Shown one piece after another: positions 1 to 7,469 of a stretch of DNA of 49,962 nucleotides. The translations under genes and the position numbers were made by a program. Source of the stretch: Candidatus Aenigmatarchaeota archaeon. Its GTDB lineage: Archaea; Aenigmatarchaeota; Aenigmatarchaeia; GW2011-AR5; JACRMX01. Where the stretch lies: contig JAGVVW010000003.1 of the NCBI GenBank assembly GCA_018304635.1, positions 1 to 49,962 of the forward strand, read 5' to 3'. A model generated the notes under the pieces. It was not told where the DNA came from and searched no databases. It was given only the letters and a program-made list of their open reading frames with translations. Positions within the stretch are counted from its first letter, which is position 1. The number at the start of each line of letters is the position of its first letter.

Positions 1-1
1 C

Positions 2-85
2 AATCGAAAAAAATTTAGCGAAGTCCCGCACAAAGTTGAGAAACTCGTTGCTGCGTTAGAAGTTGATATATTCCCTAAAAGCTAG
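2..85 (+). CDS. C-terminal end of a truncated gene, probably an HTH (XRE-like) protein
   Basis: The left window edge cuts this gene; only about 27 codons and a TAG stop remain. The visible residues end in a helix of the type VEKLVAALEVDIF, which resembles the last helix of Cro/C1-type helix-turn-helix domains. Its 3' end overlaps the convergent gene on the minus strand by about 30 bases. The family assignment rests on this short helix alone. Confidence 0.4.
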   Translation, partial: NRKKFSEVPHKVEKLVAALEVDIFPKS

Positions 86-427
86 CGGAGTTAAGGATTT
101 GAATAATGATCCATCATCAAGTTGCTTTCCTCTGAGTTTCATAACTCTTTTGTGCCTGTCATTTATACATTCTAAATAATAATGAGAAAGCTCTTTAACA
201 TTACGACTAACATTTTCTAAATCTTCGATACCGAAGGCGTAGCTCATTGACTCATCCATGTCTATTAATTTATTGGACCATAATGTATCGCTTCCATTCT
301 CAACTAAATCAGTAGCAGCATAACCCATTTTTTTTCCTTCTGATATAGTCCGATTTGTATCTAATAGAACGAGAGCTGATGCATAATCTGCTTTCTCTTC
401 AATTGTCAGTTGTTTTCTATATGTCAT
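56..427 (-). CDS. hypothetical protein, 123 aa
   Basis: An intact 123-residue frame with a charged, soluble composition and no membrane segment. I do not recognise a family. The ATG follows a GGTGGA-like ribosome-binding sequence and an AT-rich tract that could hold a TATA box near 440-460. It converges on the truncated HTH gene to the left and shares about 30 bases with it, so the two may be a mobile or accessory pair. Confidence 0.6.
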   Translation of the reverse strand: MTYRKQLTIEEKADYASALVLLDTNRTISEGKKMGYAATDLVENGSDTLWSNKLIDMDESMSYAFGIEDLENVSRNVKELSHYYLECINDRHKRVMKLRGKQLDDGSLFKSLTPLAFREYINF

Positions 428-511
428 CTATATTCCACCATATTTTATCGATAAATATAAAAATAAAAAGAAAAAACTCAGACTTTAGAAGTCGTCACAT
501 TTTCGCTGCTC

Positions 512-805
512 TTAAGCTTTTACAAGCTTATAAGCAGCCCAAACACCACCAACAAGGATAGCTATGAAACCCAGTATAGCTAACAATGGGCTTAGAAAAC
601 TTATAATGCCCAATGTGTAACCGCCCAGGTTTGTGCCAGTGCCAACTGCTGTTACATCAGCTGCAACAAACAGCAAAGCACCTGCTGTTATCCAAGCGAG
701 TGGCTTTTCCAATTTCCTGATACCTGCATAGGTTAACAAAGCTGTTACCAGCAAAGCTCCTATTGCAATATCAAGACCGGTACCAAATACCACTTGTATC
801 ACCAT
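512..805 (-). CDS. small membrane protein, about three transmembrane segments, 97 aa
   Basis: Nearly the whole protein is hydrophobic: segments near residues 10-27, 38-56 and 66-93, rich in Gly and Ala, with a short basic C-terminus (YKLVKA). No family recognised. The start at 805 is supported by a TATA-like TTTAAATA on the same strand about 20-28 bases upstream, implying a leaderless or short-leader mRNA. The shape resembles small holin- or pore-like proteins, but nothing specific supports that role. Confidence 0.65.
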   Translation of the reverse strand: MVIQVVFGTGLDIAIGALLVTALLTYAGIRKLEKPLAWITAGALLFVAADVTAVGTGTNLGGYTLGIISFLSPLLAILGFIAILVGGVWAAYKLVKA

Positions 806-825
806 GACGTAGTATAAACGAAAAG

Positions 826-833
826 TATTTAAA
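826..833 (-). promoter_or_regulatory. TATA-like box for the 97-aa membrane protein gene
   Basis: TTTAAATA on the minus strand, preceded by a purine-rich BRE-like CAAAAGC, lies 20-28 bases before the ATG at 805. Similar boxes recur in this window and often sit so close to the start that leaderless transcripts are likely. Confidence 0.5.
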
Positions 834-854
834 GCTTTTGAAATAAGTATTTGA

Positions 855-1150
855 ATGCTGTATGTATACGATGCAGAACAAGATGCAACAGATGTATTTA
901 TTAAAATACAAAAATATCTGGCAGCGGAGCTTCAGGTAATGATGAAGGTGCTAAAATAGAGTTCAGAAGACGTGAAAAATCTTTTTCAGAATTATATTTA
1001 AGTAAGGTAGCTGATGAGCTCTGGAGATTAGGTAATTTTCCTCGGCCGGAAGATGGTTCATTCTATGAAGACGTTGGAGAATGTTTGCACGATCTAAGTA
1101 TGGAAATAAGAGCGTATAAAAATCATCTGATGCAGAATATCTATCAATGA
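855..1150 (+). pseudogene. small hypothetical gene broken by one frameshift
   Basis: An ATG at 855 opens about 20 coding-looking codons (MLYVYDAEQDATDVFIKIQK). At the A-run near 910-914 the sensible frame jumps by one base, and a second frame open from 905 continues to a TGA at 1148-1150, ending in residues such as WRLGNFPRPEDGSFYEDVG. That second frame has no usable start of its own before its last third. One extra A in the run would join both into a protein of about 98 aa. This is either a frameshift mutation, a sequence error, or less likely programmed slippage. Confidence 0.5.
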
Positions 1151-1215
1151 GAAATTTGCTCCTTCATCAGCAGGTCATTATACTGTTATCAATATCTTCA
1201 AGAATCATACTTGAT

Positions 1216-1506
1216 TCATTTCCTTTTTCTGCACCGTTCCTCGCACTTGGCTTCAATTCTCGTGAGCCTTTCAAGTATCTGAGGTATCTGCTCCACGGAT
1301 TTCATCATATGTTTCTGATCAGTTGATAATTTTGCCTGATTGTATGTTAATTTAGAATATGCTACCGTGGCTGTTATAGCTAATGCTATATAAGGATACA
1401 TTTCAACCAAAGCTGGAGAATTTATTAAACCAAATGCTTTAGCCAAAACCCATACTATAATACTAAAAAGAAATGCATAAACAATGATGTCCGCTATATT
1501 CCTCAT
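1216..1506 (-). CDS. small membrane protein with charged cytoplasmic tail
   Basis: Two hydrophobic segments (about residues 6-26 and 35-52 of the short form) are followed by a helical, charged C-terminal tail with coiled-coil character (EQIPQILERLTRIEAKCEERCRKRK). The frame opens at 1545, but a palindromic TATA-like TATTTAAATA lies at 1527-1536, inside that longer form. The ATG at 1506, about 25 bases downstream of the box, is therefore the likely leaderless start; 1521 is the alternative. Family unknown. Confidence 0.55.
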   Translation of the reverse strand: MRNIADIIVYAFLFSIIVWVLAKAFGLINSPALVEMYPYIALAITATVAYSKLTYNQAKLSTDQKHMMKSVEQIPQILERLTRIEAKCEERCRKRK

Positions 1507-1579
1507 AGTATTATTTCTCATGAAAATATTTAAATATTTTCCCATGGGGTGTGTTTTTGGTTTCTTTCACTTCAAGCAT

Positions 1580-1772
1580 GATTTTTCAGCCTCCATTTTT
1601 GGATGGAGAGCCTGAAAAATCTTCTACATCTTATGTTGTGTCCAGTTTTCTTTGCCTCCAAAACCATGACGCACTTGGAAAATTTTCATAGGTGCGTCTT
1701 ACGTCTTGAAAATGGGCAAAGAAAACCTTTATCATGCACATTTTAGAAATGCCAAAGGCATTTCTGAATGTG
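1580..1772. repeat. composite palindromic repeat: three hairpins, one with an inserted unit
   Basis: Three adjacent stem-loops fill this intergenic stretch. The first has arms 1580-1589 and 1612-1621 (GATTTTTCAG/CTGAAAAATC) around an inner CTCCAT/ATGGAG. The second has 12-bp perfect arms at 1645-1656 and 1715-1726, enclosing a smaller palindrome GACGCAC/GTGCGTC at 1668-1698. The third has arms AGAAATGCC/GGCATTTCT at 1745-1765 inside CACATT/AATGTG. Related units recur at 13804-14047 and 35466-35662. No protein-coding signal overlaps it. Confidence 0.75.
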
Positions 1773-1877
1773 AAAAAGCCCCGTTTTTCTGATCATTTTT
1801 CTTCATCTCCAACGCTTCAAAAAAATAAAGTATAATCTTTAAAAACACAAATCACCAAATATTTAACTATGTTAAAT

Positions 1878-2000
1878 TCACATCTTTGGACATTCTGTAA
1901 CAGAAATTGCACATTTACATTTATCTCCAAATTTGTGAAACAGTTCAAGCAGTAAGGTTTCATAAAACCCGTTGCTTGTCTTGTTCTGGCTTTTAATCAA
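1878..2000 (-). CDS. possible small gene or gene fragment, 40 aa
   Basis: The minus strand reads as plausible coding sequence from a TTG at 2000 to a TGA, with residues such as NGFYETLLLELFHKFGDKC and two or three cysteines near the end. The same frame stays open further upstream without an ATG, so this may be the tail of a decayed gene. No family recognised. Confidence 0.3.
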   Translation of the reverse strand: MIKSQNKTSNGFYETLLLELFHKFGDKCKCAISVTECPKM

Positions 2001-2064
2001 AAAGATAATAGCGGGGATGAACCCATGGCTTTGGAAAATAAGGAGGTAGAATAGAAAATGTCAA

Positions 2065-2301
2065 ATGGACATTATTGTAATCGCCCTAAAAAAACAGAAC
2101 ATCACGGACACAGACATTATCATAGAGGAAGTTGTAGAGCAGGTGAAAATAGAAAAAGGCAATCCTCTGGCATTGACCTAAATCCCGATTATCATCAAAC
2201 AAGTAGCAGTGATAATAATAGACCAGAAAAGCGTTATGACAGAAGAGAGAGTGAATTATATAGAAGTACAAAGGAATGTCTTAACCGGGCAGTTGGTTTA
2301 G
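2065..2301 (+). pseudogene. small hypothetical gene interrupted by an in-frame TAA
   Basis: From ATG 2065 the frame reads a coding-like 38 residues (starting MDIIVIALKKQNITDTDIII), meets a TAA at 2179-2181, and then continues in the same frame with equally coding-like residues (IPIIIKQVAVIIIDQKS) to a TAG at 2299-2301. A GGAGG ribosome-binding sequence lies at 2042-2046. An overlapping longer frame from 2058 is very rich in His, Arg and Ser and looks like an out-of-frame reading. I treat this as an interrupted gene of about 78 codons. Confidence 0.4.
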
Positions 2302-2330
2302 ATCCCAGACACAGTCTTGAATAAAATCAC

Positions 2331-2480
2331 TTATTTCTTTATTTTTACAACTTCTTTAATTTTTTCTAGTTTTGACTTTCTTGATTTACCTTGCTTACAC
2401 GCAAAGCAAATAGAACCGGATGTTTTGTCAACTAATCGTATGTGTTTGCATTTTGAACAGCGTGAAATCGAAACCTTCAT
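2331..2480 (-). CDS. small zinc-ribbon protein, 49 aa
   Basis: A 49-residue basic protein with two CxxC pairs (CSKC near residue 8 and CFAC near residue 30), the classic arrangement of a single treble-clef or zinc-ribbon finger, then a Lys-rich tail. Its ATG overlaps the TGA of the upstream gene in an ATGA arrangement, strong evidence that both are translated from one mRNA. The partner is an 87-aa protein of unknown role. It may bind nucleic acid, but no family name can be given. Confidence 0.65.
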   Translation of the reverse strand: MKVSISRCSKCKHIRLVDKTSGSICFACKQGKSRKSKLEKIKEVVKIKK

Positions 2481-2740
2481 TTTAAAACCTCTTTTCTAGC
2501 ATGCAGCATATCGCCTATATTTCCAATGCCTGTATTCAAATACCTTATCATCCGCCTTTTTTCCATTAAAGAAACAGGCTGCTCTTCTATCATCAGCAAT
2601 GTTGGCTCCATCTGATCAAGAGCACGCAAAAGATATATTTTTTTATTTTTATCGCGCATTTTATCTACAGCTTCTCTCAGTCTGTCATATCTCCGCCTGA
2701 TTACATATGCATCATTACGCATGAAAAGCCCAAAGAACAT
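2477..2740 (-). CDS. hypothetical helical protein, 87 aa
   Basis: Predicted to be almost wholly helical and charged (YVIRRRYDRLREAVDKMRDKN and similar), with no membrane segment. The start may be Met1 (2740) or Met7. Its stop overlaps the start of the downstream zinc-ribbon gene, giving a two-gene operon. No family recognised. Confidence 0.55.
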   Translation of the reverse strand: MFFGLFMRNDAYVIRRRYDRLREAVDKMRDKNKKIYLLRALDQMEPTLLMIEEQPVSLMEKRRMIRYLNTGIGNIGDMLHARKEVLK

Positions 2741-2812
2741 AAAAATATTATGTCACGCTCATATAAATAGTCTGGTTGCATTATTCAAATATAATAGTTT
2801 TGGGGGTTTATC

Positions 2813-3211
2813 ATGAATAAACTGACAAAAGATATTGTTGAATTTGTAATATTTGTTGCATTGGCGTGGATATTTTATCAGGTGCTTGCAATGGCTGTTA
2901 ATACACCAATGCCTCTTGTTTCTGTTGTATCTGAATCAATGGAACCTGTCCTGCATCGCGGGGATTTATTATTTGTAACTGGTGGAAATTATAGTGTAAG
3001 AGATGTTGTAATATATCAGCGATATGATGTTGATTATACAATTGTTCACAGAATAATTGAAGAAGATGAAAATGGCTTGACTATAAAAGGCGATAACAAT
3101 CCTATGCCTGATCCTGGTTATGTCGAGCGTTCCCAGATTTTAGGAAAAGTCCGTTTTGCAATGCCGATGCTCGGGTATCCGAGGCTGGCGCTGCATTGGG
3201 TCGGGATATAA
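2813..3211 (+). CDS. signal peptidase I, archaeal/ER (Sec11) type
   Basis: A membrane-bound S26B serine protease that removes signal peptides from Sec-exported proteins. One N-terminal membrane anchor spans about residues 8-29. The catalytic Ser is in SESMEP (Ser42), the general-base His in VHRI (His79, replacing the bacterial Lys), and a conserved Asp sits in KGDNN (Asp94). At 132 aa it is short but complete for the archaeal family. It stands alone between a divergent operon and a phosphorylase-like gene. The secretory theme matches the pilin and surface-protein genes elsewhere in the window. Confidence 0.9.
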   Translation: MNKLTKDIVEFVIFVALAWIFYQVLAMAVNTPMPLVSVVSESMEPVLHRGDLLFVTGGNYSVRDVVIYQRYDVDYTIVHRIIEEDENGLTIKGDNNPMPDPGYVERSQILGKVRFAMPMLGYPRLALHWVGI

Positions 3212-3288
3212 ATATTGGTATATATAACGAAAAAAGATGGCGATTTTAACTATAAATACTACCAAGTAATAATTAAATTATTATAGAC

Positions 3289-4134
3289 GTGTCCCGAGCT
3301 ATTGTAACATTTGGCAGAACAGCTAGCGTAGATGCATTTTCCTACATTAAAAATTCCAGATATCTTGACAAAATTGAAGAATTAAATGAAGATTTTCTAA
3401 TACAAAATTTACCAGAAATTCTTAAAGGAGACGATACCAGACCTTCGATATATGATATTGACAGGGAACACTTTACACTGCCTGTTTTACAATTTGATGA
3501 AAATGGAAATCATGAGCTTCATTATCTTAAACCAGAGTTTTACATGCCATTTATAGGTTGTCGTAATGGTGAATCTGTTTTGTACATACCTTTGAAAGCA
3601 GGTGCTAGAGATTGTGTTGATAGAATAGATGTATACTTTCTATATTTCAGCATTAAGCAGGTGATTGGTATTGGATATTTCGGCCAGTTTTCGCGTAATG
3701 TAAACAAGCCCGGATTTACAGTGGTTCCATCTGATTCTGTTAATTACGACTTGCCTTTTGAAATTCCTGAATCAATGCCTTCAGAAAAATTGCAGAAAAT
3801 AATACATGAATCATATGGCAGATATGGAATAGAAGTTAGAGATGGTATAATTATGTCAAAAAGGAATATGTCAGATATTCCACAAAATGAGATTGATTGT
3901 TTCGAGTCAAGAGGCGTAATTGGCGTTGACATGGAAACTGCAGCATTTTTGGATTACTGCAACAGGCATAACATAGCAGCAGGTTCCATACTGATTGCCG
4001 GAGACCCGGTTCAAGGAACTATTTTTGACAGAGAAATGAAAATGTATTGCAGGGACAAGACAGCAATAAAGCCAATGCAAAATGCTGTAGAGATCGCAAC
4101 TGAAATTCTCTCATGTTATAAAAATATTATATGA
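3289..4134 (+). CDS. nucleoside-phosphorylase superfamily protein
   Basis: A 281-residue protein with a GTG start at 3289. The C-terminal half holds the PNP/uridine-phosphorylase hallmark: VDMETAAFLDYCNRH (about residues 208-222) followed by GSILIAGD. The family cleaves nucleosides with phosphate and uses this Glu to hold the ribose hydroxyls. The N-terminal half, with about 60 extra residues and an unusual KAGARDC segment where a glycine-rich phosphate loop is expected, departs from standard enzymes. Substrate is unknown; futalosine- or methylthioadenosine-type hydrolases are alternatives. Confidence 0.7.
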   Translation: MSRAIVTFGRTASVDAFSYIKNSRYLDKIEELNEDFLIQNLPEILKGDDTRPSIYDIDREHFTLPVLQFDENGNHELHYLKPEFYMPFIGCRNGESVLYIPLKAGARDCVDRIDVYFLYFSIKQVIGIGYFGQFSRNVNKPGFTVVPSDSVNYDLPFEIPESMPSEKLQKIIHESYGRYGIEVRDGIIMSKRNMSDIPQNEIDCFESRGVIGVDMETAAFLDYCNRHNIAAGSILIAGDPVQGTIFDREMKMYCRDKTAIKPMQNAVEIATEILSCYKNII

Positions 4135-4210
4135 AAAGACTTCTTTCCCCTGAAGTTTCCAAGTATTGCTCGTAGATATAATATTTTTCTCCATAAATAT
4201 TGATGCATTT

Positions 4211-4579
4211 TCAAAACGTCAGATCAAAATCACTGATCCCATTGATTTTTGTAATCTCTCTTGCCAGAGTTCTACCCCGATCTTTGTCGCAGTTAATAAA
4301 TGCTGACCACTCCAAACCAGAGCCATTGTACTTATGATAACTTGCCAGTACACCTGCCCCGTGCTTTGACAGAATTCTCATAACACTTTTCAGATTTCTG
4401 TCATCGCGCATTGTCATTTTTATCTGCGGTATTTTTTTCTCCATGGGCGTAAGGCTTATGTGACCATTGTCAGAAGTCATTATAAGTTCAGTAGAGTCAT
4501 CTATGTTAAGCATTCTTCGCAAATAGAACGGTATCTGCAATCTTCCCTTTGAATCAAGATGAACAGGTTTGTAATTCAC
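4211..4579 (-). CDS. AbrB-type DNA-binding domain fused to an ACT-like domain
   Basis: The N-terminal 45 residues form a SpoVT/AbrB swapped-hairpin DNA-binding domain (HLDSKGRLQIPFYLRRML). The C-terminal 75 residues, starting KMTMRDDRNLKSVMRILSKH, resemble the amino-acid-binding ACT fold. A ligand-controlled transcription regulator is likely. A longer frame starts at 4594, but GGAGGG at 4587-4592 sits seven bases before a GTG at 4579, and the region upstream is a partial duplication, so 4579 is preferred. A paralogue lies at 6927-7319. Confidence 0.65.
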   Translation of the reverse strand: MNYKPVHLDSKGRLQIPFYLRRMLNIDDSTELIMTSDNGHISLTPMEKKIPQIKMTMRDDRNLKSVMRILSKHGAGVLASYHKYNGSGLEWSAFINCDKDRGRTLAREITKINGISDFDLTF

Positions 4580-4618
4580 ACAAACTCCCTCCATTCCACT
4601 GGTTTGTAATTCACAAAC
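4565..4618. repeat. direct duplication over the start of the AbrB-ACT gene
   Basis: About 18-21 bases (GGTTTGTAATTCAC and following bases) occur twice, near 4565-4585 and 4601-4618. On the minus strand this duplicates the first codons (VNYKPV). The outer copy runs into a stop after 14 codons and would act as a short leader peptide if translated. Confidence 0.6.
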
Positions 4619-4815
4619 ATCACTTATGATTACGTTATGTAGTGTGCGGTTCAGTATCGTGGTTTGGCATTATGATCTTTTTCTTACACCCACCGTGTGT
4701 ACTTAATACTACTATTAAATGATTATACTCCTATCTATTTAACGTTATACCAAATTTTAAGGTAAAAATTACATTTTATTTAACTTTTTAAGCTTTTAAT
4801 GGAAATATTTTCCAT

Positions 4816-5265
4816 ATGATACTTGAAAAAGATAAAAAAATTCTTGAAATTTTGAAGAAGAACAGCAGAAAGCCAATCAAAGCTATTGCTTTAGTGCTTG
4901 GTTTGCCTGTTACCACAGTTTATAATCGGGTGAAATATATGGAAGAGCAAGGTATTATCAAACAGTATACACTGTATCTTGATAAAAAGAAATTGGGATA
5001 TAATATTGAAGCTCTGGTTGAGGTGAAAATAACCTATAAGAGTGGAAAAGAAAGCAGGATAAATGAGACGGAAATAAGCAAAAAGGTTTTAAACATACCT
5101 GGAGTGGAAAGGGTTTATGTCACCACAGGTGATACTGACATGCTTGTTAAAATTTCTGTCAGGGATATTGATGAACTTAATAATATAGTATTAGAGCGCC
5201 TCAAAATAATTCCAGGAATAATAGGCACGAACACTTCAGTGATTCTGGCGAACTTCAGGAACTGA
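4816..5265 (+). CDS. Lrp/AsnC-family transcription regulator
   Basis: 149 residues: an N-terminal AsnC-type winged helix (KILEILKKNSRKPIKAIALVLGLPVTTVYNRVKYM, about residues 7-42) and a C-terminal RAM domain (about 65-145) containing PGVERVYVTTGDTDMLVKISV. Lrp proteins form octamers that sense amino acids and regulate their own and metabolic genes. A TATA-like run (TTTAACTTTTTAAG) lies just upstream. It is flanked by AbrB-ACT regulators and an N-acetylglutamate-synthase-like GNAT, which hints at amino-acid control. Confidence 0.9.
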   Translation: MILEKDKKILEILKKNSRKPIKAIALVLGLPVTTVYNRVKYMEEQGIIKQYTLYLDKKKLGYNIEALVEVKITYKSGKESRINETEISKKVLNIPGVERVYVTTGDTDMLVKISVRDIDELNNIVLERLKIIPGIIGTNTSVILANFRN

Positions 5266-5330
5266 TTTTGGTTGTTATGGTGTCTGGCATTGTGTAAAAT
5301 ACTTTATGGCTTCTCCCCATCATGTTCTTT

Positions 5331-5801
5331 TTAAAGAACATATTCCCATGCCTGCTCATCGCAGTTGCTATAATGTGGACATTCATTGCAAAATGCCATA
5401 ATTTTTTCAGGAAAACGCTCACGCTTTGTCATCTCAAAACCCAACTTTTCAAGCATTGGTCCTGCACGTGTAAATGCAAATATTAATTCAACATCAGGAT
5501 TTGTTTCCAGGTCAGCTAATACATTTCCCACAAGTGCTGATCCTATACCATGCCCCTGATATTCTTCCCTTACACACAGAGAACATATTTCAGCTTTTTG
5601 GGAACCATTTTCATATATTCTTTGTCCGCAACATCCCACAACCTGTTCTCCATCGTGTGCAACCCAGAAACTTTCATAATTTTGTTCAACATCTTTCCGT
5701 TGCAGAATTAGGCCATTTTCGGCAAAATAATCAAGTAATTCCTGTAATTGCGAAACATCTTCTTTGACAGCCTGTCGATAATCAATTGATGTCATAAGCA
5801 T
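5331..5801 (-). CDS. GNAT acetyltransferase, N-acetylglutamate-synthase-like
   Basis: 156 residues with the acetyl-CoA loop of the GNAT fold (REEYQGHGIGSALVGNVL, about residues 77-94) and a beta-bulge FAFTRAGPMLEKLGF. The Cys-rich C-terminus (CNECPHYSNCDEQAW) is typical of the small GNAT-type N-acetylglutamate synthases of arginine biosynthesis, and may bind metal. The start could be Met1 or Met3. It is convergent with the Lrp gene. The substrate is inferred from the C-terminal signature only. Confidence 0.75.
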   Translation of the reverse strand: MLMTSIDYRQAVKEDVSQLQELLDYFAENGLILQRKDVEQNYESFWVAHDGEQVVGCCGQRIYENGSQKAEICSLCVREEYQGHGIGSALVGNVLADLETNPDVELIFAFTRAGPMLEKLGFEMTKRERFPEKIMAFCNECPHYSNCDEQAWEYVL

Positions 5802-5848
5802 TAAGAGTCTTTTATAATAGGGGTGATGTAGTTATTTGTTCTTTGAAC

Positions 5849-6862
5849 TTATTCAGGGGCATATTTTCTGACTCTTGTCGCACCAGAAAACTTATTTTCA
5901 CCCGGAGTCATGCACATATAAAGCATGTCAGGATATCTTGAAATATCCACATACGGAGGAGAATTTTGAGAATGTAATAGCTCGCCAAGCGTAACAACTT
6001 TATTGTACATACCGCCTTCTATGACACCTTCAGGCACAGGCTGATATAATCCGTTTTTAAATACATAACATTTACCCGTTTGGTCTACATAAAGTGTTTC
6101 TATAATTATTTTTTCATCATCAAGAACAGGTGTATCGACTATGCAGAGAGCATAAAGAGCTTCTGTCATCGATTTGGCAAATATATCATCTGCATTTACA
6201 TTGAAGTGTAAGTGATTATCGCAACCTAAAAACGAGATAATATATATTTTATTCGGGTCTTTGACTGTTTTCCTTAATTCTAATGCATGATAATCTGTAA
6301 ATTTGCCTGTGCGTAACATATCTACTCTTCTTCCATCCCTCGTTGTTTTGGTACCCATTCTCTCTGCAGGAACATGAAATATTTGTTCTATAGAAACTTC
6401 TCCACCGAGAGCTCTTCTGATTTTTGATGCTAACATATTATTAATTCCATCAGCGACCGGATGGACAAATTCCAAACACTCTTCTGGTGTCACTCTTACA
6501 CCGTCAACTTTTTTATTAAATATTTCATATGAATACGGATATTTTTCTTTATAGCTTTCCATTTTTCTTTCAAGTACTTTTCCGCCTCCGTGAAAAACTC
6601 CAACAAGGCAGCCTGCAGGAAGCATCCAGTATATTGCTGCAACACCCTCACAGAATTCCTCTAAAGCGGGTGGTTTATTATCGATTTGTTCATCTAAGTT
6701 GTTTAACATTTGTGAACCACTTATCTTAAGACCAAAATGGTGCGGACCTTCTTTTTCATCAGCTTTTTCATACCAGTATCTTTTTCCAGCATCAAAAATT
6801 TCATTGCCTACTTTATATCTCAAATATTCTTCTGCTTCTCTTTCATTTGAAATGCTTTGCAT
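5849..6862 (-). CDS. hypothetical protein, 337 aa
   Basis: A large intact soluble protein that I do not recognise. Visible features are a glycine-rich FHGGGKVLERKMESY segment near residue 90, a charged central region with EIFNKKVDGVRVTPEECLEF, a segment EQIFHVPAERMGTKTTRDGRR, and a beta-rich C-terminal half. There is no signal peptide or membrane span. It stands between the GNAT and the second AbrB-ACT gene, all on the minus strand, but gaps of 48-65 bases leave operon membership open. Confidence 0.6.
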   Translation of the reverse strand: MQSISNEREAEEYLRYKVGNEIFDAGKRYWYEKADEKEGPHHFGLKISGSQMLNNLDEQIDNKPPALEEFCEGVAAIYWMLPAGCLVGVFHGGGKVLERKMESYKEKYPYSYEIFNKKVDGVRVTPEECLEFVHPVADGINNMLASKIRRALGGEVSIEQIFHVPAERMGTKTTRDGRRVDMLRTGKFTDYHALELRKTVKDPNKIYIISFLGCDNHLHFNVNADDIFAKSMTEALYALCIVDTPVLDDEKIIIETLYVDQTGKCYVFKNGLYQPVPEGVIEGGMYNKVVTLGELLHSQNSPPYVDISRYPDMLYMCMTPGENKFSGATRVRKYAPE

Positions 6863-6926
6863 AATATCATCTTAACCAATTAAATCCGTACTAAAAATTC
6901 CTCTACATATAAAGTTTTTAAATACG

Positions 6927-7319
6927 TCATGGTTTTGTCAGTTCAACAAATGAAACAGCATCCAATGATTCCAAAGCTTTTCTGGATGCATTTATATTCT
7001 GGCATTTGCTTACATCCAAAAGAGCTAACCAGTGTGCTGTCTTGCCCTTTTCAATAACCTTTATTTCGCTCATTAGTATTTCCAATTTATGCTCAGCCAA
7101 CGTTCTTGCAGCAACTGAAACGCTGCCAGGGCTGTCCTTAAGAACAAGCTTCAACTTCATTGCAGAATTATTCAACAATGGAAATACCCGTATTTCTTTC
7201 ATCTCGTTGTTAATAATCATCATTTCTGTCCGGTTATTCAAAGACATCATTTCGCGAATATGATAAGGTATTAATAACCTTCCCTTCGAATCCAAACGCA
7301 CAACATTTATTGTTTTCAT
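6927..7319 (-). CDS. AbrB-type DNA-binding domain fused to an ACT domain (paralogue)
   Basis: Same architecture as the protein at 4211-4579. Residues 1-45 are the AbrB domain (VRLDSKGRLLIPYHIREMM). Residues about 55-130 are ACT-like, with the typical start LKLVLKDSPGSVSVAARTLAEHKLEIL. The Asp-x-PG turn that binds amino acids in ACT domains is present here (KDSPGS) but changed in the paralogue (RDDRNL), so the two may differ in ligand or one may not bind any. Divergent to the TFS gene. Confidence 0.7.
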   Translation of the reverse strand: MKTINVVRLDSKGRLLIPYHIREMMSLNNRTEMMIINNEMKEIRVFPLLNNSAMKLKLVLKDSPGSVSVAARTLAEHKLEILMSEIKVIEKGKTAHWLALLDVSKCQNINASRKALESLDAVSFVELTKP

Positions 7320-7469
7320 CTAAATTACCACCCCACTTATTTCCCACCAAAACTTTAAAAAGTTATCATGGCTGTATAGAGAGAAATGGTGAATAAAATA
7401 TTTATAGTTTTCTATTAAACTATTTATTCTTGCAAAACCAAGAAAAGCAAGAAAACAGTGGTGTGAAAA

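Noticed and set aside
1580-1772. Ordinary intrinsic terminators
   Set aside because: Some arms could terminate transcription, but the shared internal inserts and recurrence in unrelated gaps require a repeat-element explanation.
2058-2324. 88-codon plus-strand frame after a GGAGG sequence
   Set aside because: Its product is unusually rich in His, Arg, Ser and Cys, unlike other proteins here, and an overlapping frame looks far more coding-like; treated as an out-of-frame reading.
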